The notes below the pieces were generated by a model, which ran no database searches, was not told the DNA's origin, and was given only the letters and a program-made list of their open reading frames with translations. A stretch of DNA of 11,606 nucleotides from contig JAFRLP010000122.1 of NCBI GenBank assembly GCA_017431185.1, forward strand, positions 1 through 11,606, in the 5' to 3' direction. The position numbers were made by a program, and so were the translations under genes. Position 1 is the first letter of the stretch. Each line of letters begins with the position of its first letter. Of the stretch, positions 6,557 to 11,606 are shown in pieces. The DNA comes from Victivallales bacterium. Lineage in GTDB: Bacteria > Verrucomicrobiota > Lentisphaeria > Oligosphaerales > Oligosphaeraceae.

Positions 6557-8275
6557 TTACTCTTCCTTCTTCTCGGCCTCGGCCTGCTGGAAGGCAGCGT
6601 CAAGCGCACCGCCCAGGCCGCCGAAGCCGGCGGCGGGAGCAGCGCCAGCGGAGGCTACAGCACCGGAGGCAGCATCGCTGGAACTGGTGCCATCGACATC
6701 CTTTATGCTCAAGCCAATGCGCTTCTCCTCCATGCTGATGTTCTTGACGCGGCATTTAACCATGTCGCCGACCTGCACCACATCGCGGACTTTGTTCACA
6801 TGGTCTTCGCTCAACTCGGAGATGTGAATCAGGCCGTCAACGCCGCCCTCAAGTTCCACGAAGGCGCCGAAACTGGCCAGTTTGGTGATTTTGCCTTCCA
6901 CAATGTCACCGACGCGGTACTTGTTCTGGATGGTCTGCCAGGGGTCATCCGTGAGCATCCTCATGCTCAGGCTGATGCGCTGGTTCTCGGCATCGACGTC
7001 AACAATGACCGCCTCGACCTCCTGGCCCTTCTGCAAGACCTCGCTCGGATGGTTGATCTTGCGGATCCAGGACATGTCGGAGACGTGAATCATGCCGTCG
7101 ATGTCATCCTTGATCTGCACAAACGCGCCGTAGCCAGTCATGTTGCGAACCTTGCCCTTGATGCGGGTGCCCTTCGGGAATTCCTGCTTGATGAGTTCCC
7201 AGGGATTGGCCTGGGTCTGACGGAGGCCAAGGGAGATCTTGCGCCCTTCCTTGTCCACATCCAGAACCATCGCCTCCACCTCGTCGCCTTCCTTGACGAC
7301 TTCGCTGGCGCGGTTGATCTTCTTCGTCCAGGACATCTCCGTCACATGGATCAGTCCCTCAATGCCCTCTTCAAGTTCGACGAAAGCGCCGTAGGGCATC
7401 ACATTGACGACCTTGCCCTTGACTCGGCTGCCCTTCGGGTACTTGACGTCAACCGTGTCCCAGGGATTGCCGTCCTTCTGCTTCAGGCCCAGGGAGACGC
7501 GCTTGCGCTCGCGGTCCACATCCAGAACCATGACCTCGATTTCATCGCCCTGGTGGACGACTTCGCTCGGGTGGGTGATGCGTCCCCAGCTCATGTCGGT
7601 GATATGGAGCAGACCGTCCATTCCGTCCAAATCCACGAATGCGCCGAAATCGGTGATGTTCTTGACAATGCCGCGGCGGATCTGCTTGGGCTGGAGTTCC
7701 GCGAGCAGGGCATCGCGCTTCTTCTCCCGTTCCGCCTCCAGAATCTCGCGGCGGGAGAGGACGATGTTGCGGCGTTCGGCATTGATTTTGAGGATTTTGA
7801 ATTCGAGTTCGCGTCCGATATACTCGTCAAGATTCTTGACGGGGCCGATATCGACTTGCGAGCCGGGCAGGAATGCCTCCACGCCGACATCGACAATAAA
7901 ACCACCCTTGACGCGCGATTTGACCGTGCCGGTGATCAGGCTGCCTTCGCCATTGTTGTTGACGATGGAGTTCCAGATTTTCTGGACTTCGGCCTTCTTG
8001 ACGCTGACCTTCGGGCCATCGTCCTCCGAAGCGTCCCAGACGACTTCGAGATGGTCTCCTTTCTTGACCTCATCCCAGTTGGGGATTTCCTCTTTTTCGA
8101 CGAAGGACTCGGACTTTCCGCCGATGTCCAGGTAAAGACCCTTGTCGGTCTTCTCGATGATTTTGCCGTCGAGGATGTCGCCGTCCGCCCACGGCTTGTC
8201 CATGGGGGCTTGCTGGCCGAGCAATTCGTCCATTGAGGACATGTTCTCCAGGTCGACGAAGTTGTTTGTGCTCAT
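6557..8275 (-). CDS. rpsA: 30S ribosomal protein S1
   Basis: RNA-binding ribosomal protein that captures and unwinds mRNA at initiation. The 572 residues contain six S1 (OB-fold) domains at about 30-95, 113-176, 197-266, 283-351, 369-438 and 455-525. Domains 3-6 carry the strong signature GAFVxL..G..GL(I/L)H(I/V), and domains 3-5 add a shared (D/E)MSW. A 47-residue tail rich in Ala, Gly and Ser ends in a charged AEAEKKEE. The ATG at 8275 gives MSTNNFVDLENMSSMDELLG, with acidic content typical of S1 N-termini. No Shine-Dalgarno sequence precedes it; the leader reads CCCCAAAACCACATCTA before ATG. Alternatives are an in-frame GTG at 8335, preceded by AGAAGGG, which would add a 20-residue low-complexity extension, and an ATG at 8242. 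The gene ends in a strong intrinsic terminator and stands alone on this strand. Confidence 0.96.
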   Translation of the reverse strand: MSTNNFVDLENMSSMDELLGQQAPMDKPWADGDILDGKIIEKTDKGLYLDIGGKSESFVEKEEIPNWDEVKKGDHLEVVWDASEDDGPKVSVKKAEVQKIWNSIVNNNGEGSLITGTVKSRVKGGFIVDVGVEAFLPGSQVDIGPVKNLDEYIGRELEFKILKINAERRNIVLSRREILEAEREKKRDALLAELQPKQIRRGIVKNITDFGAFVDLDGMDGLLHITDMSWGRITHPSEVVHQGDEIEVMVLDVDRERKRVSLGLKQKDGNPWDTVDVKYPKGSRVKGKVVNVMPYGAFVELEEGIEGLIHVTEMSWTKKINRASEVVKEGDEVEAMVLDVDKEGRKISLGLRQTQANPWELIKQEFPKGTRIKGKVRNMTGYGAFVQIKDDIDGMIHVSDMSWIRKINHPSEVLQKGQEVEAVIVDVDAENQRISLSMRMLTDDPWQTIQNKYRVGDIVEGKITKLASFGAFVELEGGVDGLIHISELSEDHVNKVRDVVQVGDMVKCRVKNISMEEKRIGLSIKDVDGTSSSDAASGAVASAGAAPAAGFGGLGGALDAAFQQAEAEKKEE

Positions 8276-8349
8276 TAGATGTGGTTTTGGGGTTGGTTGG
8301 TTTGGCTGACTCGTTCCATGGGCCGCCTGGCACACGCCAGAGCCCTTCT

Positions 8350-8367
8350 TCCTGTCACCCGACAGGA
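8350..8367 (-). promoter_or_regulatory. Hairpin in the rpsA leader
   Basis: CCTGTC (8351-8356) and GACAGG (8361-8366) form a 6-bp perfect stem, 7 bp with the flanking T-A pair, around a four-base loop. In the rpsA transcript it would lie about 75 bases upstream of the ATG at 8275, just after the predicted transcription start. S1 genes are known to be autoregulated through structured leaders in some bacteria; a role here is inference only. Confidence 0.4.
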
Positions 8368-8384
8368 CAGCATTGCTGCATCAT

Positions 8385-8414
8385 ATAATGTAATCGCCCC
8401 GATGCTTTTTTCAA
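8385..8414 (-). promoter_or_regulatory. rpsA: Probable rpsA promoter
   Basis: On the - strand TTGAAA (8414-8409, 4/6 matches to TTGACA) is followed after 18 bases by CATTAT (8390-8385, 4/6 matches to TATAAT); an overlapping TATGAT sits at 8385-8380. It is the best match to a promoter upstream of rpsA. A perfect TTGACA also lies further upstream at 8459-8454 but has no -10 element at the right distance. The predicted leader is about 100 bases. Confidence 0.42.
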
Positions 8415-8423
8415 TCGCCCCGA
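8392..8423. repeat. 11-bp direct repeat spaced 21 bp across the rpsA promoter
   Basis: AATCGCCCCGA occurs at 8392-8402 and again at 8413-8423, start to start 21 bp, which is two helical turns. One copy falls in the spacer of the proposed rpsA promoter and the other covers and extends beyond its -35 element. This is the layout of a two-site operator on one DNA face. The regulator is unknown. Confidence 0.55.
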
Positions 8424-8467
8424 CTGGAAAAAAACGGGTGTTTTCTGTTTTTTTGTCAATCACCGGG

Positions 8468-8495
8468 TTGATTTTTATCGTAATCGGACTACAGT
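8468..8495 (+). promoter_or_regulatory. Possible promoter of the tRNA-Arg gene
   Basis: TTGATT (8468-8473, 4/6 matches to TTGACA) and TACAGT (8490-8495, 4/6 matches to TATAAT) are separated by 16 bases, with the tRNA beginning 59 bases later. An alternative + strand -10 is the perfect TATAAT at 8384-8389, but its -35 region is poor (CCGACA with a 19-base spacer). Either would yield a processed 5' leader. Confidence 0.4.
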
Positions 8496-8503
8496 AATGG
8501 ATG

Positions 8504-8535
8504 CATCCCGAAAGGGATTCTCTCTTTTCGGGATG
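8504..8535 (+). promoter_or_regulatory. Hairpin in the tRNA-Arg leader
   Basis: CATCCCGAAA (8504-8513) and TTTCGGGATG (8526-8535) are perfect 10-bp inverted repeats around a 12-base loop, ending 19 bases before the mature tRNA 5' end. No T-run follows, so it is not a terminator. It could be a leader structure or processing signal of the tRNA precursor. Confidence 0.5.
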
Positions 8536-8554
8536 AGACAAGCCAAGAGCATCT

Positions 8555-8630
8555 GTCCGAGTAGCTCAGTGGATAGAGCAGTAGTTTCCTAAACTATTGG
8601 TCGGAGGTTCAATTCCTCTCTCGGATACCA
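8555..8630 (+). tRNA. tRNA-Arg, anticodon CCU, CCA encoded
   Basis: A 76-base cloverleaf: acceptor strand GTCCGAG pairs with CTCGGAT with a G-U pair at position 1, followed by discriminator A and an encoded CCA. The D stem is GCTC/GAGC, the anticodon stem GTAGT/ACTAT with loop TTCCTAA, and the T stem GGAGG/CCTCT with loop TTCAATT. The anticodon CCT (8588-8590) reads AGG arginine codons. All stems pair, so it looks functional. An intrinsic terminator begins four bases downstream. Confidence 0.96.
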
Positions 8631-8633
8631 TTT

Positions 8634-8674
8634 GAGCAGCCTGTAAGATTTTGCGGGCTGTTCTTTTCGTTTTT
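8634..8674 (+). terminator. Intrinsic terminator between tRNA-Arg and the phosphatase gene
   Basis: GAGCAGCCTGT (8634-8644) pairs with GCGGGCTGTTC (8653-8663) allowing G-U pairs, around an eight-base loop, followed by TTTTCGTTTTT (8664-8674). The T-tract runs directly into the GGAGG of the phosphatase gene, so transcription of that gene would come from read-through or from within the terminator. Confidence 0.75.
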
Positions 8675-8679
8675 GGAGG
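8675..8679 (+). promoter_or_regulatory. Ribosome binding site fixing the phosphatase GTG start
   Basis: GGAGG ends six bases before the GTG at 8686. Other in-frame starts (GTG 8713, ATG 8716, ATG 8719) have no comparable site, so 8686 is preferred. Confidence 0.8.
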
Positions 8680-8685
8680 CATAGC

Positions 8686-9183
8686 GTGCCAGACTGGAGC
8701 CAGATTTCCGCCGTGATGATGGTTTGCCACGGCAACATCTGCCGGTCGCCGATGGCGGAGTGCGTGCTGTCGCATCTGCTGAATGAGGCTGGCGTGAACG
8801 GGATTGCGGTCGCGTCCTCCGCCACCAGCGCCGAGGAACTGGGCAACCCCATTCATCCAGGGGCGCAGGCGGAACTGCGACAGCACGGCATCCCCATTCG
8901 GTCACACAGGGCGGTGCAACTGCGTCGCGAGGACTTGGCAGGATACGACCTGTTCCTCGGCATGGACAGCAGAAACCTCATCAACATGCAACGCATTCTC
9001 GGCGAAGAATCACGGTCACGCTGTTTCCGTCTGCTGGATTTCACAGACCGCGCACGGGACATCGCCGACCCATGGTATTCAGGGGATTTCCAGGAGACAT
9101 GGGACGATATCCTCGAAGGATGCCAGGCAATCGCGGCAGCCTTGCGTCAGGCAAACACTTTTAGCAATCATAGGAATAGGTAG
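8686..9183 (+). CDS. Low-molecular-weight protein phosphatase (tyrosine-type)
   Basis: Cysteine-based phosphatase that hydrolyses phosphotyrosine in proteins, in the cytoplasm. The 165 residues fit the family's length. The P-loop is VCHGNICRSPMAE, with nucleophile C14 and R20, and the general-acid loop is DPWYSGDF with D128. The residue before the second P-loop cysteine is Ile; arginine-phosphatase relatives of the YwlE type have Thr there, so tyrosine specificity is more likely. The GTG start is chosen on the GGAGG site six bases upstream. It is not beside exopolysaccharide or tyrosine-kinase genes, where such phosphatases often sit, so its substrate cannot be inferred. The last ten or so residues (TFSNHRNR) are unlike the family core and abut a tandem repeat that begins two bases after the stop. 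Confidence 0.92.
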   Translation: MPDWSQISAVMMVCHGNICRSPMAECVLSHLLNEAGVNGIAVASSATSAEELGNPIHPGAQAELRQHGIPIRSHRAVQLRREDLAGYDLFLGMDSRNLINMQRILGEESRSRCFRLLDFTDRARDIADPWYSGDFQETWDDILEGCQAIAAALRQANTFSNHRNR

Positions 9184-9184
9184 C

Positions 9185-9316
9185 GCAGACGCCACGCGGA
9201 CGTCGGCGGGGACGCGGACGCTATGCAGACGCCACGCGGACGTCGGCGGGGACGCGGACGCCACGCCGACGCCACGCGGACATCGGCGCAGACGTCAGCG
9301 GGGACGCAGACGCTAC
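9185..9316. repeat. 40-bp GC-rich tandem repeat, about three copies
   Basis: Copies at 9185-9224 and 9225-9264 are identical over their first 37 bases (starting GCAGACGCCACGCGGACG). The third (9265-9316) carries several substitutions and a 12-base internal expansion, making it 52 bases. Inside the units a GAC-led motif (GACGTCGGCGGG and variants) recurs at about 12 and 6 bases, suggesting growth from a shorter motif. The 40-base period is not a multiple of three, so the open frames that cross it are not coding. It fills the whole gap between the phosphatase stop and the ribosome site of the oxidoreductase. Confidence 0.93.
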
Positions 9317-9321
9317 AGGAG
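9317..9321 (+). promoter_or_regulatory. Ribosome binding site fixing the oxidoreductase start
   Basis: AGGAG lies seven bases before the ATG at 9329, immediately after the last repeat copy. The frame is open far upstream (to 8804), so this site is what decides the start. Confidence 0.85.
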
Positions 9322-9328
9322 AACGACA

Positions 9329-10348
9329 ATGAAGAACGGCAAATATGGTTGTGCGGTTTGGGGATGCGGCTGGGTGGCCAGTGGCCACATCAACGCCTAC
9401 CTGCGCCATCCCGACTGCGAAGTGGTGGCCATCGGCAGCCGCCGCATGGAGAGCGTCGCAGCCAAACAGAGCGAGTTCGGGCTGAATTGCCGTGCCTGCA
9501 CCAGTTTCCAGGAGATACTGGATGACCCAGGCGTGGACATCATCTCCCTCTGCACTCCCAACAGCCAGCACGCGTGCGAACTCATCCAGGCGGCGCAGGC
9601 GGGCAAGCACGTCTTCCTGGAGAAGCCCGTCTGCATTGAGGCAGACGACCTGCCCAGGATGCTGGAGGCCGTCCGCGCCAGCCATATCCGCACCATGGTC
9701 GGCTTCATCCTGCGTTTCAATCCGCTGGTGAGCCTGCAGCGCCGTCTGGTGGCGGAAGGGGAGTTGGGGCGCGTGTTCATGGCCAATGCCGATTACTGGT
9801 TTGGCCGGGAACGCGGTGGCTGGATGAAGCACCGCGAGCAGACTGGGGGCGCCTCCATTCTGGCGGGATGCCACTCCATTGACATGCTCCGCCATATTCT
9901 CGGGTCGGACATAGAGAGCGTCACCGCGCAGTCGTCGATGGTCGGCGACTACTACGAATATCCTCCTGTGGAGACGGCGCAGGTGCGCTTCCGCACCGGC
10001 GCAATCGGCGTGTTCACCTGCTCCCTGGTGGGCACATGCCCCTATACCGCCAACCTGAGCATTCTGGGCGAAAAGGGCACCATTGTCAACGACCGATTCT
10101 ACCTGAAGCGCTTCGAGGGACAAACCGACTTCTTCACCCTGGACACTGGCGTGAAGAAGACGGGGGACGTCTATGGGCATCCCTTCCCCGCCATGGTCGC
10201 CGACTTCATCCAATGCATCAAAGAGGGACGCGAATCCGACCACAACCTGGCCAGCGCCGTCAACGCCACCCTGGCCTGCCTGGCCATCAAGCGGAGCGCA
10301 CAGCAGGACGGACGCAGGGTCGCCATCCGCGAGAGCCATCTGGAATAG
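9329..10348 (+). CDS. Gfo/Idh/MocA-family NAD(P)-dependent oxidoreductase
   Basis: Dehydrogenase of the glucose-fructose oxidoreductase/inositol dehydrogenase type, usually acting on sugars, inositols or amino-sugar derivatives. The 339 residues comprise an N-terminal Rossmann domain (about 1-122; VWGCGWVASGH with G12 and G14, then EVVAIGSRR) with the family's EKP motif at 98-100, and a C-terminal alpha/beta substrate domain. In that domain the segment GGASILAGCHSIDML has H182 in the expected active-site position, but the Asp that many relatives have a few residues earlier is missing. The substrate cannot be told from sequence. coaB starts four bases after its stop, so the two are co-transcribed, although no metabolic link is obvious. 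No promoter is recognisable in the repeat-filled upstream gap. Confidence 0.9.
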   Translation: MKNGKYGCAVWGCGWVASGHINAYLRHPDCEVVAIGSRRMESVAAKQSEFGLNCRACTSFQEILDDPGVDIISLCTPNSQHACELIQAAQAGKHVFLEKPVCIEADDLPRMLEAVRASHIRTMVGFILRFNPLVSLQRRLVAEGELGRVFMANADYWFGRERGGWMKHREQTGGASILAGCHSIDMLRHILGSDIESVTAQSSMVGDYYEYPPVETAQVRFRTGAIGVFTCSLVGTCPYTANLSILGEKGTIVNDRFYLKRFEGQTDFFTLDTGVKKTGDVYGHPFPAMVADFIQCIKEGRESDHNLASAVNATLACLAIKRSAQQDGRRVAIRESHLE

Positions 10349-10352
10349 CAGC

Positions 10353-11435
10353 ATGTCCACCCGCATTCTCATCATTGACTGCAATCCCCTGACCCTGACC
10401 TGGCAGTGTGAACTGGCGGCAAAACTCATCGACAGCGGTTTTGACGTGTATGGCAGCGCAGCGGCTCTGGAAACGGTGACGGGCCATCCAGCCGTGGCCG
10501 ACACGGCGAACTGGCCCTCGGACTCCCCCGTCATTCTGTACGGGGCGGATGAACAAACCCTGCGCCGCATTCATTTCGGGCAAGGGACCTCTGCCTTGGC
10601 GGTTCCCCTCTACACGGCGGAAACGCCACCAAGCGCCTGCCTGTCCACAGTCCTGCCTCCGCCTGGCGAGACGCATTTCTGGGGCAAGGCGGGACGGATA
10701 TGCCTCGCCACTCCCCAGCAGGTATATGAGACGCTGCTCCTTCTGCTGACTCCTGGCGACTTTCAGGGCAAAACCGTTCTGGTCACAGCCGGTCCGACCA
10801 TTGAGGACATCGACCCAGCGCGTTTTGTCTCCAATCGCTCCAGCGGCAAAATGGGAACGGCAATCGCGCGGATGGCGGCCCGCCGCGGAGCCAATGTCCT
10901 GCTGCTTCACGGTCCGATGCAGGCGGCGGTTCCTCCCGTGCCAGGCATACAGGACGTCCCTGTGAGGTCAGCCCAGGAACTGCATCGCGCGGTCATGGAG
11001 CGGGTGGAACACTGCGACCTGGCCATTCTCTGCGCGGCGGTGGCGGATTTCCAGCCCATTGAATACGCAGAAGAGAAGATCAAAAAGGGGAAATCCGACA
11101 CCTTCACCCTGAAAATGAGGAAGACCCCTGACATTCTGGCGAGCATCGGCGCATTGCCGAACGGCATCCGCCCGTTCCTTGTCGGCTTTGCCGCCGAAAG
11201 CACTAACGTGGAGGACAATGGAGCCGCCAAACTCACCGCCAAGAACTGCGACCTGCTCTGCGCCAACGACATTACCGCCCCCGGCTGCGGATTTGAGGTC
11301 AACACCAACGCCTTGACGATTCTGGGACGGGACGGCTACCGCAAACTTCTTCCCACCGCCCCCAAAGATGACATTGCCAACGTCCTGCTTGACATCATCG
11401 CCGAAAGGATGATGCTAAGGGATTGCCATAATTAG
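10353..11435 (+). CDS. coaB: Phosphopantothenate-cysteine ligase (CoaB) with a degenerate CoaC-like N-terminal domain
   Basis: CoaB joins cysteine to 4'-phosphopantothenate in coenzyme A synthesis. Residues about 137-360 are a complete CoaB domain: KTVLVTAGPTIEDIDP, the nucleotide-binding VSNRSSGKMG (N161, G165), ILCAAVADFQP (225-235), the lysine-rich EKIKKGK (241-247), and VGFAAES (277-283). Most bacteria fuse this to a CoaC decarboxylase of about 180 residues. Here only about 130 residues precede it. They begin like CoaC (RILIIDC) but lack the substrate-binding PxMN and the ACGDxGxGRM loop with its catalytic Cys; a faint trace remains as GETHFWGKAGR (105-115) before TPQQVYE. The family is often annotated coaBC. 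The ATG at 10353 lies four bases after the oxidoreductase stop, with no clear Shine-Dalgarno sequence. Ligase activity is likely; decarboxylase activity is doubtful and must be encoded elsewhere if so. Confidence 0.88.
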   Translation: MSTRILIIDCNPLTLTWQCELAAKLIDSGFDVYGSAAALETVTGHPAVADTANWPSDSPVILYGADEQTLRRIHFGQGTSALAVPLYTAETPPSACLSTVLPPPGETHFWGKAGRICLATPQQVYETLLLLLTPGDFQGKTVLVTAGPTIEDIDPARFVSNRSSGKMGTAIARMAARRGANVLLLHGPMQAAVPPVPGIQDVPVRSAQELHRAVMERVEHCDLAILCAAVADFQPIEYAEEKIKKGKSDTFTLKMRKTPDILASIGALPNGIRPFLVGFAAESTNVEDNGAAKLTAKNCDLLCANDITAPGCGFEVNTNALTILGRDGYRKLLPTAPKDDIANVLLDIIAERMMLRDCHN

Positions 11436-11451
11436 GAATCCATCGACTACA

Positions 11452-11534
11452 GACCGCGCGGAGCGCGGTCTGCCAAACCCACCACTCGTGCTTGGTTGCA
11501 GGGATTGGTTTGGCAGGCCGCGCTCCGCGCGGCC
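11452..11534. repeat. Inverted pair of 28-bp hairpin elements (REPIN-like)
   Basis: Arms 11452-11479 and 11507-11534 are inverted copies with two differences in 28, separated by 27 bases. Each arm carries its own hairpin: AGACCGCGC/GCGCGGTCT around GGA (11451-11471) and GGCCGCGC/GCGCGGCC around TCC (11516-11534), plus the tail TGCCAAACC or its complement. The two differences form one base pair within each hairpin (A-T in one, G-C in the other). It begins 16 bases after the coaB stop. No T-run follows, so it is not a standard terminator, though it may limit read-through or protect mRNA ends. Confidence 0.88.
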
Positions 11535-11562
11535 AACAACATTTGTCCAGTATCAACTAAGG

Positions 11563-11606
11563 CTATTTGCAGACGACATCCGTCACCTTGACCACGGGCA
11601 TGCTCC
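11563..11606 (-). CDS. Possible 3' end of a convergent gene running off the window
   Basis: On the - strand one frame is open from the window edge to a TAG at 11565-11563 and would end in SMPVVKVTDVVCK. Only 13 codons are visible, so this is suggestive only; it would make the inverted hairpin pair an element between convergent genes, a common location for such repeats. No family can be recognised. Confidence 0.3.
   Translation of the reverse strand, partial: SMPVVKVTDVVCK

Noticed and set aside
6800..8236. 478-codon open frame on the + strand, antisense to rpsA
   Set aside because: It mirrors the six S1 repeats in the opposite frame, has repetitive low-information content and no ribosome site; rpsA on the other strand is certain.
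8276..8554. Riboswitch or small RNA in the rpsA-tRNA gap
   Set aside because: Only simple hairpins are present; no known riboswitch core or sRNA with its own terminator was recognised.
8555..8630. tRNA-Arg as an integration site of a mobile element
   Set aside because: No second copy of the tRNA 3' end was seen and no integrase lies beside it; the recombinase at 2504-3397 is a housekeeping XerD.
9185..9316. Possible CRISPR array
   Set aside because: Copies are directly adjacent with no unique spacers and no cas genes are present; it is a minisatellite.
9221..10570. 449-codon - strand frame over the oxidoreductase
   Set aside because: It is antisense to a clear Gfo/Idh/MocA gene, starts inside coaB and ends in the tandem repeat; a codon-bias shadow.

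Overview
The window is GC-rich (about 60% by eye), densely coding chromosomal DNA from a bacterium. It carries core housekeeping genes: the priA 3' part, fabG, xerD, rpsA, a tRNA-Arg(CCU) gene and coaB(C). Operon genes are packed 2 to 4 bases apart, and there is a secreted or periplasmic protein with a signal peptide. Together this suits a Gram-negative-type organism. The style of the secreted SH3-like/thioredoxin-like protein and the DUF4143 relic make a PVC-group member (Lentisphaerota/Kiritimatiellota-like) my best guess. That assignment is weak and rests on memory of family style, not on a search.

Layout. At 1-1664 is the 3' three quarters of priA. At 1753-6006 a tight four-gene operon on the + strand follows a recognisable promoter: fabG, xerD, a secreted protein with a cysteine-less thioredoxin fold, and an unusually long beta-ketoacyl synthase. 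The synthase is a complete catalytic domain fused to a second, Cys-less half-domain. Between 6007 and 6556 is a mostly non-coding, more AT-rich stretch. It holds a relic of a DUF4143-type ATPase gene on the - strand, a strong palindrome, and the terminator of rpsA. At 6557-8275 (- strand) is rpsA with six S1 domains. A 279-base divergent intergenic region (8276-8554) carries the rpsA promoter and leader, an 11-bp direct repeat spaced 21 bp, and a probable promoter for the tRNA gene. At 8555-9183 are tRNA-Arg(CCU), an intrinsic terminator and a low-molecular-weight protein phosphatase. At 9185-9316 a 40-bp tandem repeat fills the gap to a two-gene operon: a Gfo/Idh/MocA oxidoreductase (9329-10348) and a CoaB(C) protein (10353-11435) whose decarboxylase half has lost its catalytic motifs. 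The window ends in an inverted pair of 28-bp hairpin elements and possibly the 3' tail of a convergent gene.

How the parts relate. FabG and the ketoacyl synthase supply condensation and ketoreduction steps of fatty-acid-like chain building. No acyl carrier protein, acyltransferase or dehydratase is visible here, so this is at most part of a pathway. Genes that begin a transcription unit (fabG, the phosphatase, the oxidoreductase) have a clear Shine-Dalgarno sequence. Genes inside operons (xerD, the secreted protein, the ketoacyl synthase, coaB) have none and follow the previous stop by 2-5 bases, which suggests translational coupling. The most unusual items are the fused ketoacyl synthase, the redox-dead thioredoxin-like protein, the eroded CoaC domain, the ATPase relic, and the two repeat structures. 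I see no CRISPR array, prophage, defence island or intact transposon.
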